Notes: generated by a model not told the origin, from the sequence alone. A DNA stretch of 35,236 nt from Methyloversatilis universalis (GCA_020723665.1 DYIL01000036.1:1-35236); one strand, 5' to 3'. Shown: positions 25,801 to 33,975, numbered from the stretch's first letter. A program made the numbers and translations.

Positions 25801-28593
25801 ATGCCCGAATCACGCAGCCAGACACCTCGCTATCTCGTCGGCATCGATCTCGGCACGACCCACACCGTGGTGGCCTACGCCGATTTGGTCAAAGACGGTC
25901 GTGCCGAAATCCGGCTTTTTAACATCGATCAACTGATCGCGCCGGGCGAAGTCGCGGCCGAACCTCTCCTCCCCTCGGTCCGCTATCACGCATCCATCGA
26001 GGAATTGACCGAAGCAGACGCACGCCTGCCCTGGCCGCCGTCGGAAACGATATCGGCTTACCGTCCGGTCATCGGCAAGCTAGCGCGCGTTCTGGGCGCG
26101 AAAACCCAGGGACGTTTCGTGACCAGCGCCAAGAGTTGGCTGTCCCATGCCAGCGCCGACCGCACCGCGCCCATCCTGCCCTGGGGCGCTCCCGAGGAAA
26201 TTCCGAAAATCTCTCCCGTCGAAGCCAGTGCGAGTTATCTCCGCCATGTGCGCTCGGCCTGGAATTACCACCACCCGGAAGCGCCACTGGAAGATCAGGA
26301 AATCGTGGTCACCGTACCCGCCTCCTTCGACGAGGCCGCGCGCACTTTGACGCTGGAAGCGGCCCGGCTGGCCGGACTTCCGAACGTGCGCCTGCTCGAA
26401 GAACCGCAGGCGGCCTGTTACGACTGGCTCTGGAATCACCGCGACTCTTTGCGCGAGGAACTCGGCGACGTGCGCCTGCTCTTGGTCTGCGACGTCGGTG
26501 GCGGCACGACCGACCTGACCCTGATCAAAATCGAGACGGAAGGGGAAGAACCCAAGCTCACGCGCATCGCAGTCGGCCATCATTTGATGCTGGGCGGCGA
26601 CAACATCGATCTGACCCTGGCGCATCTCGCGGAACGCCGGCTGGCGGGTGAAAACCGTAAGCTGTCCGCGGCCGAGCTTTGCCAGCTGGTCGAACAATGC
26701 CGGCTGGCCAAAGAACGGCTGCTCGCTCCCGACCCGCCGGAGTCCGTGGCCGTAACGCTGCTCGGCGCCGGAGCCCGGCTCATCGGCGGTGCTCGCTCGG
26801 TCGAACTGACCCGAGACGAGGTCCGCGACATCGCGCTTGAAGGCTTCTTGCCGATGACGGGTCTCGCCGACCATCCCGATCGAAAACGAATCGGCGTCGT
26901 CGAATTCGGTCTGCCTTATGCCGCCGATCCCGCGATCAGCAAACACCTGGCCGCTTTTCTGATGCAACACTCCGAAACGGCGCGCGAAGCGCTGGGCACG
27001 GAGGCCGCCGAACCGGTTCCCGACGCCGTGCTGCTCAACGGCGGCTTATTCCGCAGCTCGGCCTTGGCCGGACGCGTGATGGACATCCTAACCTCATGGG
27101 GACACCGACGCCCGATCCTACTCAGGAACGAACGTCCCGACTTGGCGGTGGCCTACGGCGCAGTGGCCTACCGACTCGCGAGGCGCGGCCATGCGGTTCG
27201 GCAGATCGGCGGCGGCTCGGTCCGAAGCTATTTTCTGATGGTGGAAACCGGTCCCGACGAAACGCCCAAGGGTGTCTGCATTCTGCCGCGGGGATCCGAG
27301 GAAGGCCACGAGATCGTATTGACCGACCGCAGTTTCCTACTGAGGCTAGGACAGCCGGTGCGCTTCAATCTGGCATCGTCCAGCGAAGACCGACGCTTTG
27401 AGGCGGGCGAGCTGACCGAAATCGACGACGATCGTTTCGTTCGCCTGCCACCCCTCGCCGCGATTCTGGACCGGGAAAGCGCGCAAGGACGAACCGAGCA
27501 AGGCGTCCGGATCGCTGCCACCCTGAGCGAGATCGGTACCCTCGATTTGCATTGCGTCGCGGTTGACGATGCCGAACGGCGCTGGAAGATCGAATTTCAA
27601 TTGCGACAGGCCGCCCCGCAAGCGAGCTTGTCGGAAGCCAGCCGACATCCGCGCCTCGATCAGGCCATGGAGAAAATCCGGCTGGTTTTCGGCAAGAAAA
27701 CGAAGGCCGCCGATACCAAGCTCGTCAAGGGGCTACGTTCGGAACTCGAAAAGATTCTGGGGCCTCGAGCCGCCTGGGAGACCGCCTTATTGCGCGACTT
27801 GTTCGGCGCTTTGCTGGAAGGGCTGCCCCACCGACGGCGATCGGCCGAACACGAGCGCCTGTGGTTCAGCCTGACGGGGTACTGCCTCCGTCCGGGGTTC
27901 GGCTATCCCCTGGACGATTGGCGGGTCGAGCAGGTCTTCGCAATCTACCGGCAAGGTTTACAGTTCGTCAACGAAATCCAAAATTGGGCCGAGTGGTGGA
28001 CCTGTTGGCGGCGGCTCGCCGGCGGGCTGAACGATGAGGCGCAGCTTTCGATATTCGATGACCTCGCCGACTTCATCAATCCCGAGACCGCCCGGCGCGG
28101 CAACCTCACCGCCCTCGCCAAGAAGCGCAGTTACGAGGACATGGTGAGACTCGCCGCTGTGCTGGAACGACTCCCTGTGTCCCAAAAGATCGACCTCGGC
28201 AACTGGCTGCTCCAGCGCCTGGCCAAGCCCGGCGAACCCGCCGAAAGCTGGTGGGCGCTGGGCCGCGTCGGGGCTCGCGTGCCGTTCCACGGCAGTGCGC
28301 ACAACGTGGTTCCCCGCGCTGCGGCCGAGGAATGGCTGGACCGAATCCTGAACCGCGATTTCAAGAAAGAGCCTCACTCGGGCTTTGCCGCGGCACTCAT
28401 CGCGAGGCTCAGCGGAGACCGGGAACGCGACATCGACCCGACGCTCCGATCAAAGATCATCGAACGGTTGAAAGCCGGCAAAGCACCGGAGTCGTGGATC
28501 GCCATGGTGTCCGAAGTGAAAGAACTCACCGAGGCCGACGAAAAACGCCTCTTCGGCGAGGCGCTTCCCCCTGGGCTCAAGCTGATTGCCTGA
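25801..28593 (+). CDS. Divergent Hsp70-family protein 2 with long C-terminal extension
   Basis: An Hsp70-fold protein of 930 residues, paralogous to the preceding gene. It shows VGIDLGTTHTVVAYAD at about 13-28, SAKSWLSHAS, VVTVPASFDEAART and CDVGGGTTDLTLIK. The ATPase and beta domains end near 600; the remaining 330 residues are mostly helical with many Trp/Arg (NWAEWWTCWRRLAGG), probably the DUF3731-type extension found in some long bacterial Hsp70s, a family assignment from memory. The ATG at 25801 is used because homology starts soon after; a TTG at 25783 has a better-placed AGGGG site and would add six residues. It follows gene 1 by 44 bases (26 to the TTG) and ends this cluster. Confidence 0.88.
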   Translation: MPESRSQTPRYLVGIDLGTTHTVVAYADLVKDGRAEIRLFNIDQLIAPGEVAAEPLLPSVRYHASIEELTEADARLPWPPSETISAYRPVIGKLARVLGAKTQGRFVTSAKSWLSHASADRTAPILPWGAPEEIPKISPVEASASYLRHVRSAWNYHHPEAPLEDQEIVVTVPASFDEAARTLTLEAARLAGLPNVRLLEEPQAACYDWLWNHRDSLREELGDVRLLLVCDVGGGTTDLTLIKIETEGEEPKLTRIAVGHHLMLGGDNIDLTLAHLAERRLAGENRKLSAAELCQLVEQCRLAKERLLAPDPPESVAVTLLGAGARLIGGARSVELTRDEVRDIALEGFLPMTGLADHPDRKRIGVVEFGLPYAADPAISKHLAAFLMQHSETAREALGTEAAEPVPDAVLLNGGLFRSSALAGRVMDILTSWGHRRPILLRNERPDLAVAYGAVAYRLARRGHAVRQIGGGSVRSYFLMVETGPDETPKGVCILPRGSEEGHEIVLTDRSFLLRLGQPVRFNLASSSEDRRFEAGELTEIDDDRFVRLPPLAAILDRESAQGRTEQGVRIAATLSEIGTLDLHCVAVDDAERRWKIEFQLRQAAPQASLSEASRHPRLDQAMEKIRLVFGKKTKAADTKLVKGLRSELEKILGPRAAWETALLRDLFGALLEGLPHRRRSAEHERLWFSLTGYCLRPGFGYPLDDWRVEQVFAIYRQGLQFVNEIQNWAEWWTCWRRLAGGLNDEAQLSIFDDLADFINPETARRGNLTALAKKRSYEDMVRLAAVLERLPVSQKIDLGNWLLQRLAKPGEPAESWWALGRVGARVPFHGSAHNVVPRAAAEEWLDRILNRDFKKEPHSGFAAALIARLSGDRERDIDPTLRSKIIERLKAGKAPESWIAMVSEVKELTEADEKRLFGEALPPGLKLIA

Positions 28594-28620
28594 TTCGGCA
28601 AGATCTTCCGCCCAAAATCC

Positions 28621-28670
28621 CCTTCGTTCGAGGCTTTCGGTCCCGTTCAGCATCCATTCAGGAACGAAGG
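28621..28670. repeat. 9-bp inverted repeat after the Hsp70 genes
   Basis: CCTTCGTTC (28621-28629) and GAACGAAGG (28662-28670) pair perfectly over a 32-base loop, 27 bases after the second Hsp70 stop and about 80 before the His-rich gene. No T-run follows. It may close the Hsp70 transcript or regulate the downstream gene. Confidence 0.35.
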
Positions 28671-28748
28671 ACTATCTTCATCCTGCCGGCAAACATCCTG
28701 GGTTTGGTTCCGGCGCCAATTTCACGTGTTTGAACGGGGAATCAAGTC

Positions 28749-29153
28749 ATGAGACCTTTGAATAAAATCATCATCGCCGTATTCGCCGTCGGCCTTTTCG
28801 CTTTCGCATCGAGCGCTCGCGCCGATCGCGGCCATTGGGGCCACGGGCATCATCACCACCACCACCATCATCACCACGGCTACCATTATCACCACGGCTA
28901 CCATTTTCATGGTCCCGGAGTGATTCACCATTACCATGCGCCCGCCCCGTACTATTACCGACCGCCGGTGGTCTACCACGACCATTACCCTTCCTATTAC
29001 GGCCGTGGCGGCGGTTTGGCCGGAACCTTACCGATCGTCGCGGGCGGCGTGCTGGGCGGCCTGGTCGGAGAACAGATCGGCTACGGCAATCACGGAGCCA
29101 TCATCGCCGGCTCGGTCGCCGGAGCCGTATTGGGACACGAGATCGGCCACTGA
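28749..29153 (+). CDS. His-rich secreted glycine-zipper protein
   Basis: A 134-residue exported protein. Signal peptide 1-25 (cleavage after ASSARA). Residues about 28-75 are extremely rich in His and Tyr: ten His in a row at about 34-43, then HGYHYHHGYHFHG and PYYYRPPVVYHDHYPSYYG. The C-terminal 45 residues form a glycine zipper (GGVLGGLVGEQIGYGNHGAIIAGSVAGAVLG), a pattern seen in outer-membrane or envelope-inserted small proteins. The His tract suggests binding of nickel, zinc, copper or cobalt, an inference. GGGGA about 9 bases before the ATG serves as ribosome site. It precedes the PepSY/PhoP/PhoQ-like genes. Confidence 0.85.
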   Translation: MRPLNKIIIAVFAVGLFAFASSARADRGHWGHGHHHHHHHHHHGYHYHHGYHFHGPGVIHHYHAPAPYYYRPPVVYHDHYPSYYGRGGGLAGTLPIVAGGVLGGLVGEQIGYGNHGAIIAGSVAGAVLGHEIGH

Positions 29154-29195
29154 GCCCAGGCGCCGCCTCGTTGCTCGGTGACCCGGTAGCATCCG

Positions 29196-29266
29196 TTGTC
29201 GCTCCGGAACGGAGAGTGTTATTCTGCGCCTGCCCAAGAGCCGGACTGCCTTTCGCCGCCCGGCTC
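29196..29266 (+). promoter_or_regulatory. Possible promoter and leader of the PepSY-phoP-phoQ genes
   Basis: TTGTCG (29196-29201) and TATTCT (29220-29225), 18 bases apart, each match the sigma-70 boxes at four of six positions. Between them lies the inverted repeat CTCCG-GAA-CGGAG (29202-29214), an operator candidate. A further stem, GAGCCGG (29238-29244) with CCGGCTC (29260-29266), would lie in the leader or act as a terminator for the His-rich gene. Confidence 0.35.
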
Positions 29267-29300
29267 GTTTGTCGTAAACGCCCCACTCGCATCGAGCCGC

Positions 29301-29597
29301 GTGATAAACCAACGCTTTTCGTCCGTCATCTTTGGCTGTCTGCTGCTGGTGGCATCTCCCGCCTATTCGCAACCGCCGTTCGGTCGGGACGTTCCGGTCA
29401 CGCCCTTCACCTCGCGCCAGCCCCAATTACGGCCCGGTATCAGCCTCGACCAGGCCATCCAGCGCATCCGGCATGAAACCGGCGGCCGCATCCTGGCGGC
29501 CGACACCGTCAGAAACGGCGACACCGTCGCTTACCGCATCAAAGTGCTCATGCCGGACGGCCGCGTACGGGTCTTTTATGTCGATGCCCGGGGATGA
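29301..29597 (+). CDS. Secreted PepSY-domain protein
   Basis: A 98-residue exported protein with signal peptide (residues 1-23, ending SPAYS) and one PepSY-like domain: LDQAIQRIRHETGGRILAAD, then VAYRIKVLMPDGRVRVFYVD. PepSY proteins often inhibit proteases or act in envelope sensing; many stand next to PhoPQ-like systems. The start is GTG at 29301 because it gives a proper signal peptide; the frame is open to 29196 but the added residues are not signal-like. It lies 57 bases upstream of the response regulator and is probably co-transcribed. Confidence 0.8.
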   Translation: MINQRFSSVIFGCLLLVASPAYSQPPFGRDVPVTPFTSRQPQLRPGISLDQAIQRIRHETGGRILAADTVRNGDTVAYRIKVLMPDGRVRVFYVDARG

Positions 29598-29654
29598 ACA
29601 TTGTCACGAGGGTTCAGCTGAAACCGTTCAACTTGCCACGTTAAGGCGATTCTC

Positions 29655-30338
29655 ATGCGCTTACTGATCGTCGAAGATGAAGCCGAACTGCGCGCCCAGC
29701 TCAAATCGCGTCTGCAAGCCCTGGGCTACGCCGTCGACACCGCCGCCGACGGCGAGGAAGCGGTCTTCATGGGAAGCGAATATCCGGTCGATCTCGCGAT
29801 CGTCGATCTAGGGTTGCCGCTGGTCTCCGGCATTGACGTCATCAGACGTTGGCGTGCCGACGGCCTCAATTTTCCGATCCTGATCCTCACCGCCCGCGAC
29901 CGCTGGCAAGACAAAGTCGAGGGACTGGACGCCGGAGCCGACGACTATGTGAGCAAACCCTTCCATTTCGAAGAACTGCTCGCCCGAACCAAGGCGCTGC
30001 TGAGACGCTCGGCCGGCATCGCGCAATCCGTGCTGCGCTGCGGCCCGATCGCGCTCGATACCGGAGCGCAGACCGTGCGCGTCGATGACCGTCCCGTGGA
30101 ATTGACCGCCCAGGAATACAAAGTTCTGGAGTACCTGATGCTGAACACCGGCAAGGTCATCTCCAAAACCGTCCTGATCGAGCACATCTACGATCAGGAA
30201 TTCGACCTGGACAGCAACGTCATCGAAGTCTTCATCGCGCGCCTACGCCGGAAACTCGACCCGCAGAACACCCTCCGCCCTATCGAAACGCTTCGCGGGC
30301 GCGGCTACCGGTTCACCCTGGAACGTACGTCCGGATGA
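29655..30338 (+). CDS. OmpR/PhoP-family response regulator
   Basis: DNA-binding response regulator of 227 residues. The receiver domain has acidic residues E7 and D8, phospho-acceptor D51 (IVDLGLP), T79 and K101 (YVSKPF). The C-terminal winged helix (about 128-225) shows LTAQEYKVLEYLMLNTGKVISKT-like spacing and ends with RPIETLRGRGYRF. The sequence is close to PhoP/QseB-type regulators. Its stop overlaps the kinase start as ATGA, so the pair is translationally coupled. The signal may be divalent metals or envelope stress, by analogy with PhoPQ and from the His-rich neighbour. Confidence 0.93.
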   Translation: MRLLIVEDEAELRAQLKSRLQALGYAVDTAADGEEAVFMGSEYPVDLAIVDLGLPLVSGIDVIRRWRADGLNFPILILTARDRWQDKVEGLDAGADDYVSKPFHFEELLARTKALLRRSAGIAQSVLRCGPIALDTGAQTVRVDDRPVELTAQEYKVLEYLMLNTGKVISKTVLIEHIYDQEFDLDSNVIEVFIARLRRKLDPQNTLRPIETLRGRGYRFTLERTSG

Positions 30339-31705
30339 CCTATTCCCTTCAAACGAGGGGGCTGCTCGTCGCCAGCGTGGTGCTAGTCGCTTTTCTCAGC
30401 GCCACCGGCCTGGTCCTCGACAAGGCGTTTCGCGACAGCGCGAAGGAGGCCATGCGCGACCGACTGCAAGGATTCGTCTACACCCTCCTGGCCGGATCGG
30501 AACTGGATGGCCGCGGCATCATGAGGGGCCCCGAAAACCTGCACGAACCCCGTTTCAATCAAACCGGGTCCGGGCTTTATGCCGAAATCCGGCGAGGGAG
30601 CCGCAAGCCGGATTGGCGGTCCCCTTCCGCAACCGGGATCGAAATTCCCGCGACGCCCCTCCCCCCGACCGGCACGGCCCAATTCACCCACGCCGTATTG
30701 GAGGACGGCACGCCGGTTTACGTGCTCAGTTTCAGCGTACTGTGGGAGGAAGACACGCGTCGGAAGCCGGTTCGTTGCGTTTTTCGAGTGGCGGAAACCC
30801 TGGACGGTTTCTATGCCGAGGTCAATCAATTCCGGCACAGTCTCTGGACTTGGCTCGGCGCCGCCACGCTGGTGCTGCTGTTGGTTCAAGGCGCCATACT
30901 GCGCTGGGCATTTTCGCCGCTTCGCCGGGTCGCCGCCGACCTTTCGGCCATCGAGGCGGGACACGCCGATAAGCTCGTCGGCGACTATCCGGAGGAACTT
31001 CGAGGGCTGACGGACAATCTCAATGCATTGCTGGACAATGCGCAGTCTCACCTCACCCGCTACCGGGACGCTCTAGGCGATCTCGCGCACAGCCTGAAAA
31101 CCCCGCTGGCCGTGTTGCGTGGTGCCATCGAGCGGCAAAGCTCGAATCCCGATGCCGACATCGGCGCGGTCGCCCAGGAACAGATCGACCGTATGACTCG
31201 CATCATCGAATATCAGCTGAAGCGGGCCGCTGCTTCCGGACGAACCAGCCTGACCCCGCCGGTCAGCATCGCGGAAAAATCCCGGCAAGTCGTGGTCGCC
31301 TTGGCCAAGGTCTATGCCGAAAAACGGGTCGATTGTCGAATCCTGGTCGACGATGGCGTGGTCTTTCACGGAGACGAGGGCGATTTGCTCGAGATCCTGG
31401 GAAATCTTCTCGATAACGCCTTCAAGTGGTGTAGAAGTCGCGTCGAGCTCAGAGCCCGGACGATGTTGGAACCACTAGGGACGAGTTCGCATCTCGAATT
31501 GAGGGTCGACGATGACGGTCCCGGAATTGCCGAGGAGGTGGCCGAACGCGTCACCCGCCGGGGCGAGCGCACCGATAACTCGGTGCCCGGACACGGTCTG
31601 GGCCTCGCCATCGTGGACTCCATCGTGCGAACCTATCTCGGCCGGCTCATGATAGAACGCAGCCCCCTCGGGGGTGCAGCTGTCATCGTCCGGGATGTCG
31701 GGTGA
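30335..31705 (+). CDS. PhoQ-like sensor histidine kinase
   Basis: Membrane sensor kinase of 456 residues. Transmembrane segments at about 9-29 and 168-192 enclose a periplasmic domain of about 140 residues; a HAMP-like region follows at 193-245. The phospho-acceptor is H252 in GDLAHSLKTPLAVLRG. The ATPase domain has the N box GNLLDNAFKWC, very like PhoQ, G1 DDDGPGI and G2 GHGLGLAIVDS. The periplasmic loop lacks an obvious acidic patch of E. coli PhoQ type, though it has scattered Glu and Asp (WEEDTRR). Works with the preceding regulator. Confidence 0.92.
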   Translation: MTYSLQTRGLLVASVVLVAFLSATGLVLDKAFRDSAKEAMRDRLQGFVYTLLAGSELDGRGIMRGPENLHEPRFNQTGSGLYAEIRRGSRKPDWRSPSATGIEIPATPLPPTGTAQFTHAVLEDGTPVYVLSFSVLWEEDTRRKPVRCVFRVAETLDGFYAEVNQFRHSLWTWLGAATLVLLLVQGAILRWAFSPLRRVAADLSAIEAGHADKLVGDYPEELRGLTDNLNALLDNAQSHLTRYRDALGDLAHSLKTPLAVLRGAIERQSSNPDADIGAVAQEQIDRMTRIIEYQLKRAAASGRTSLTPPVSIAEKSRQVVVALAKVYAEKRVDCRILVDDGVVFHGDEGDLLEILGNLLDNAFKWCRSRVELRARTMLEPLGTSSHLELRVDDDGPGIAEEVAERVTRRGERTDNSVPGHGLGLAIVDSIVRTYLGRLMIERSPLGGAAVIVRDVG

Positions 31706-31754
31706 TCGGAATCGGCATCGAATGATGCGATAAATTGTCCCGAATTCGATTTAA

Positions 31755-32000
31755 CCTAGAAACGGCAGTCGGACGCGTCTGGGTGTGCGGCGGATGCGCC
31801 GGCTGGCAAGCCTGTCCTGAGCCTGGCCGAAGGGCCGCGCTTCGCACGTTAGCGTTCGCTCCCGGCGAACGGGTGCACGGGTAAGCGCCGCTTGCGGCTC
31901 CCAACAGGGAAAGTGCGGCGTGCTTGGCTTGGGTGAGGGCCTTTTGGATCCAACAATCGCACTGTTCGCTTTTCCCACTGGAAACTTGATCAGAGCTTCC
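31755..32000. repeat. Chimeric type B/type A repeat, copy 3
   Basis: The left part, from CCTAGAAACGGCAGTCGGAC at 31755 to the core CTGTCCTGAGCCTGG (about 31812-31826), matches the left half of the type B element at 22438. The right part, from GCACGTTAGCG through the GTTCGC/GCGAAC hairpin and the GGATCC-containing segment to AGAGCTTCC (31992-32000), matches type A copies 1 and 2. It is followed by TTAA. It fills nearly all of the 31706-32028 gap between the kinase and telA, ending 28 bases before the telA start. Confidence 0.8.
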
Positions 32001-32028
32001 TTAATCGTGTCTTACCCCGGAGATAACC

Positions 32029-33240
32029 ATGGCTGATGCCAACGACACTTTGACCTTGACGCCGCCCCAGCCGGTCCCCGAAATCAAAGAGGAACAGGCG
32101 ACCAGCATGATCAAGCTGGATCAGGAAACCATGTCCAAACTGGACCGGAAAATCACCGAATTCCTCCACGCGGTATTGGAGGCCGAGGTTAACGATCCCG
32201 TATTCCTGGAACGATTGTCCGGCGTGCACCATATGGGCAGTCGCGAAATCCGTGCCGCCGCGACGGTCTCCAACCGGCTCCTCGAGCGCCCCGTACGAGC
32301 CATGAAGTCTGGGGTGTACGACGAATCGTCCACCATTTCGAGATCGCTTCAGGAACTGCGCGCGACCGTGGAACAGCTCGATCCTTCGCGGCAGGGCGAT
32401 CTTCTCTCCCCGCGGAAACTGCTCGGCATCATTCCGCTGGGCAGCAAGCTGAAAAACTACTTCGAGAGCTACCAGTCCGCGCAGACCCATCTGAACGCGA
32501 TTATCCAGGCGCTGTACAACGGCCAGGACGAACTCCGCAAGGACAATGCCGCCCTGGAACAGGAGAAAGCCCGTGCCTGGGAGGTCATGCAAAGGCTCGA
32601 GCAGTACATTTATCTGGGCAAGAAGCTGGACGAAGCGATCGAAAGCCGCCTGCCGGAAATCGAGGCCCAGGACCCCGAGAAAGCGCGCGTCGTCCGCGAG
32701 GAAATACTGTTTTACACGCGTCAGAAAGTCCAGGACCTCCTGGCCCAACTCGCAGTCACCATCCAGGGGTACTTGGCGATGGACATGATCCGCAAGAACA
32801 ATCTGGAGCTGATCAAGGGCGTCGACCGCGCCACCTCGACGACGGTGTCGGCGCTTCGAACCGCGGTCATCGTGGCACAAGCCCTTACCGATCAAAAATT
32901 GGTGCTGGATCAGATTTCCGCCCTCAACACCACGACCGGCAACCTCATCGCCTCCACGTCGCGCCTCCTCAAACAGCAGGCGGCACAGACTCACGAGCAA
33001 GCCGCCAGCTCGGCCGTCTCCCTGGATCAGCTGAAACAAGCGTTCGAGAACGTCTACGAAACCATGGACGCCATAGCGACTTACAAGACCGAAGCGCTCG
33101 GCAATATGAAACAGACCGTGGACCTTCTATCGCACGAGGTCGACAAGGCCAAGACCTATCTCGACCGGGTCCGCAGCGAGCAGCAAGCCGAGGTTATCAA
33201 GGAATTCGAATGGGGCGAAGCGGACGAGGTTCGTCTCTGA
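32029..33240 (+). CDS. telA: TelA-family protein (toxic anion resistance)
   Basis: Cytoplasmic, largely alpha-helical protein of 403 residues of the TelA/KlaA family, linked to resistance to tellurite and to antimicrobials; biochemical role unknown. Family features: LLSPRKLLGIIPLGSKLKNYFESYQSAQ-like region near 125-152 with a long coiled helix after it, LEQYIYLGKKLDEAIE near 189-204, and the VTIQGYLAMDMIRKNN-type segment near 243-258 followed by TTTGNLIASTSRLLKQQ. Length is usual. GGAG lies 8-11 bases before the ATG. Repeat copy 3 ends immediately upstream, so it supplies part of the leader or promoter region. Confidence 0.9.
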   Translation: MADANDTLTLTPPQPVPEIKEEQATSMIKLDQETMSKLDRKITEFLHAVLEAEVNDPVFLERLSGVHHMGSREIRAAATVSNRLLERPVRAMKSGVYDESSTISRSLQELRATVEQLDPSRQGDLLSPRKLLGIIPLGSKLKNYFESYQSAQTHLNAIIQALYNGQDELRKDNAALEQEKARAWEVMQRLEQYIYLGKKLDEAIESRLPEIEAQDPEKARVVREEILFYTRQKVQDLLAQLAVTIQGYLAMDMIRKNNLELIKGVDRATSTTVSALRTAVIVAQALTDQKLVLDQISALNTTTGNLIASTSRLLKQQAAQTHEQAASSAVSLDQLKQAFENVYETMDAIATYKTEALGNMKQTVDLLSHEVDKAKTYLDRVRSEQQAEVIKEFEWGEADEVRL

Positions 33241-33377
33241 AACCGGGCACGAAGAGTTCGAGAAATCCGTTCATTCGAGCGGAAATCCGTATTTTTGCGG
33301 TGAAACGAGATCGATACGGAAGTGTCGAAATGCAAGAACGGCTTTTTAGCCATTCTAGTGAATCAAGGAGGTGAATC

Positions 33378-33884
33378 ATGGCTGACGTTCCGGTACGTAG
33401 AGAAGAAATGACGCCATCCCGCACGCTCGCACCAATCGACGAGATGGATCGGTTTTTCGAGCGCATGGAGCAGGCATTCGAAGATTTCTTTCCCCGAGGG
33501 TGGCTGACGCCTTTTCGCTGGCAACGGCCGTGGTGGCGGCGGACCTTCGCTCCCGTGGAAGCTCGCCTGCCGAGCATGGACCTCATCGACCGTGACGAGG
33601 AAGTCGTGGTGCGAGCCGAACTACCCGGCGTGGACAAGGACAAACTGGATGTGAGCCTTACCGACAACGCGCTGACGGTCCGCGGAAGCACCGGTTACGA
33701 GGAGACGGAGGAGAAGGGTGACTATTATCGCTGCGAAATCGGTCGCGGCGCCTTCAGCCGCACTGTTCCCCTGCCGGCTGCCGTGGATAGCGAGAAGGCG
33801 AAGGCGAAGTTTCAAAACGGCGTGCTGGAGATAACCCTGCCCAAAGTGGAAAAAGCCAAGCGCCGTACCGTTAAGGTTGAGTGA
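33378..33884 (+). CDS. Hsp20/alpha-crystallin small heat-shock protein
   Basis: ATP-independent chaperone that holds unfolding proteins. The 168-residue protein has a Trp/Arg-rich N-terminal arm (WLTPFRWQRPWWRR) and an alpha-crystallin domain at about 62-160: VVRAELPGVDKDKLDVSL, ALTVRGSTGYEETEEKGDYY, FSRTVPLPAAVD and the signature NGVLEITLPKVEKAKRRTVKV. Strong AAGGAGG site 6 bases before the ATG. The 137-base upstream region shows no clear heat-shock promoter or thermosensor. A cluster of palindromes follows the stop. Confidence 0.92.
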   Translation: MADVPVRREEMTPSRTLAPIDEMDRFFERMEQAFEDFFPRGWLTPFRWQRPWWRRTFAPVEARLPSMDLIDRDEEVVVRAELPGVDKDKLDVSLTDNALTVRGSTGYEETEEKGDYYRCEIGRGAFSRTVPLPAAVDSEKAKAKFQNGVLEITLPKVEKAKRRTVKVE

Positions 33885-33899
33885 CGCGTTTTCGTCCTT

Positions 33900-33975
33900 C
33901 CTAATAAATTAGGCCCGTAAATGCCTTCCTGGAATTTACGGGCTGCCACCCAGGCCGGTACACGCTCGGCCTGGG
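33900..33975. terminator. Cluster of three consecutive palindromes
   Basis: CCTAAT-AA-ATTAGG (33900-33913), then GCCCGTAAAT (33913-33922) with ATTTACGGGC (33934-33943), then CCCAGGCCG (33949-33957) with CGGCCTGGG (33967-33975). All three stems are perfect. The first lies 16 bases after the Hsp20 stop. No T-run follows any stem. The remaining bases to 34072 are GC-rich with small CCGG-type repeats and no gene. Confidence 0.55.

Noticed and set aside
24446..25825. 459-residue minus-strand open frame opposite the first Hsp70
   Set aside because: No domain or ribosome site; the plus strand encodes an Hsp70 with phosphate-loop motifs and translational coupling.
28840..28920. CAT/CAC triplet tract as a possible microsatellite or CRISPR-like array
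   Set aside because: It is in frame within a signal-peptide protein and encodes a His-rich segment; no spacer pattern. No CRISPR array was seen elsewhere in the window.
33241..33377. Heat-shock promoter or RNA thermosensor ahead of hsp20
   Set aside because: I looked for a sigma-32 type pair and for a stem masking the AAGGAGG site but found nothing convincing.
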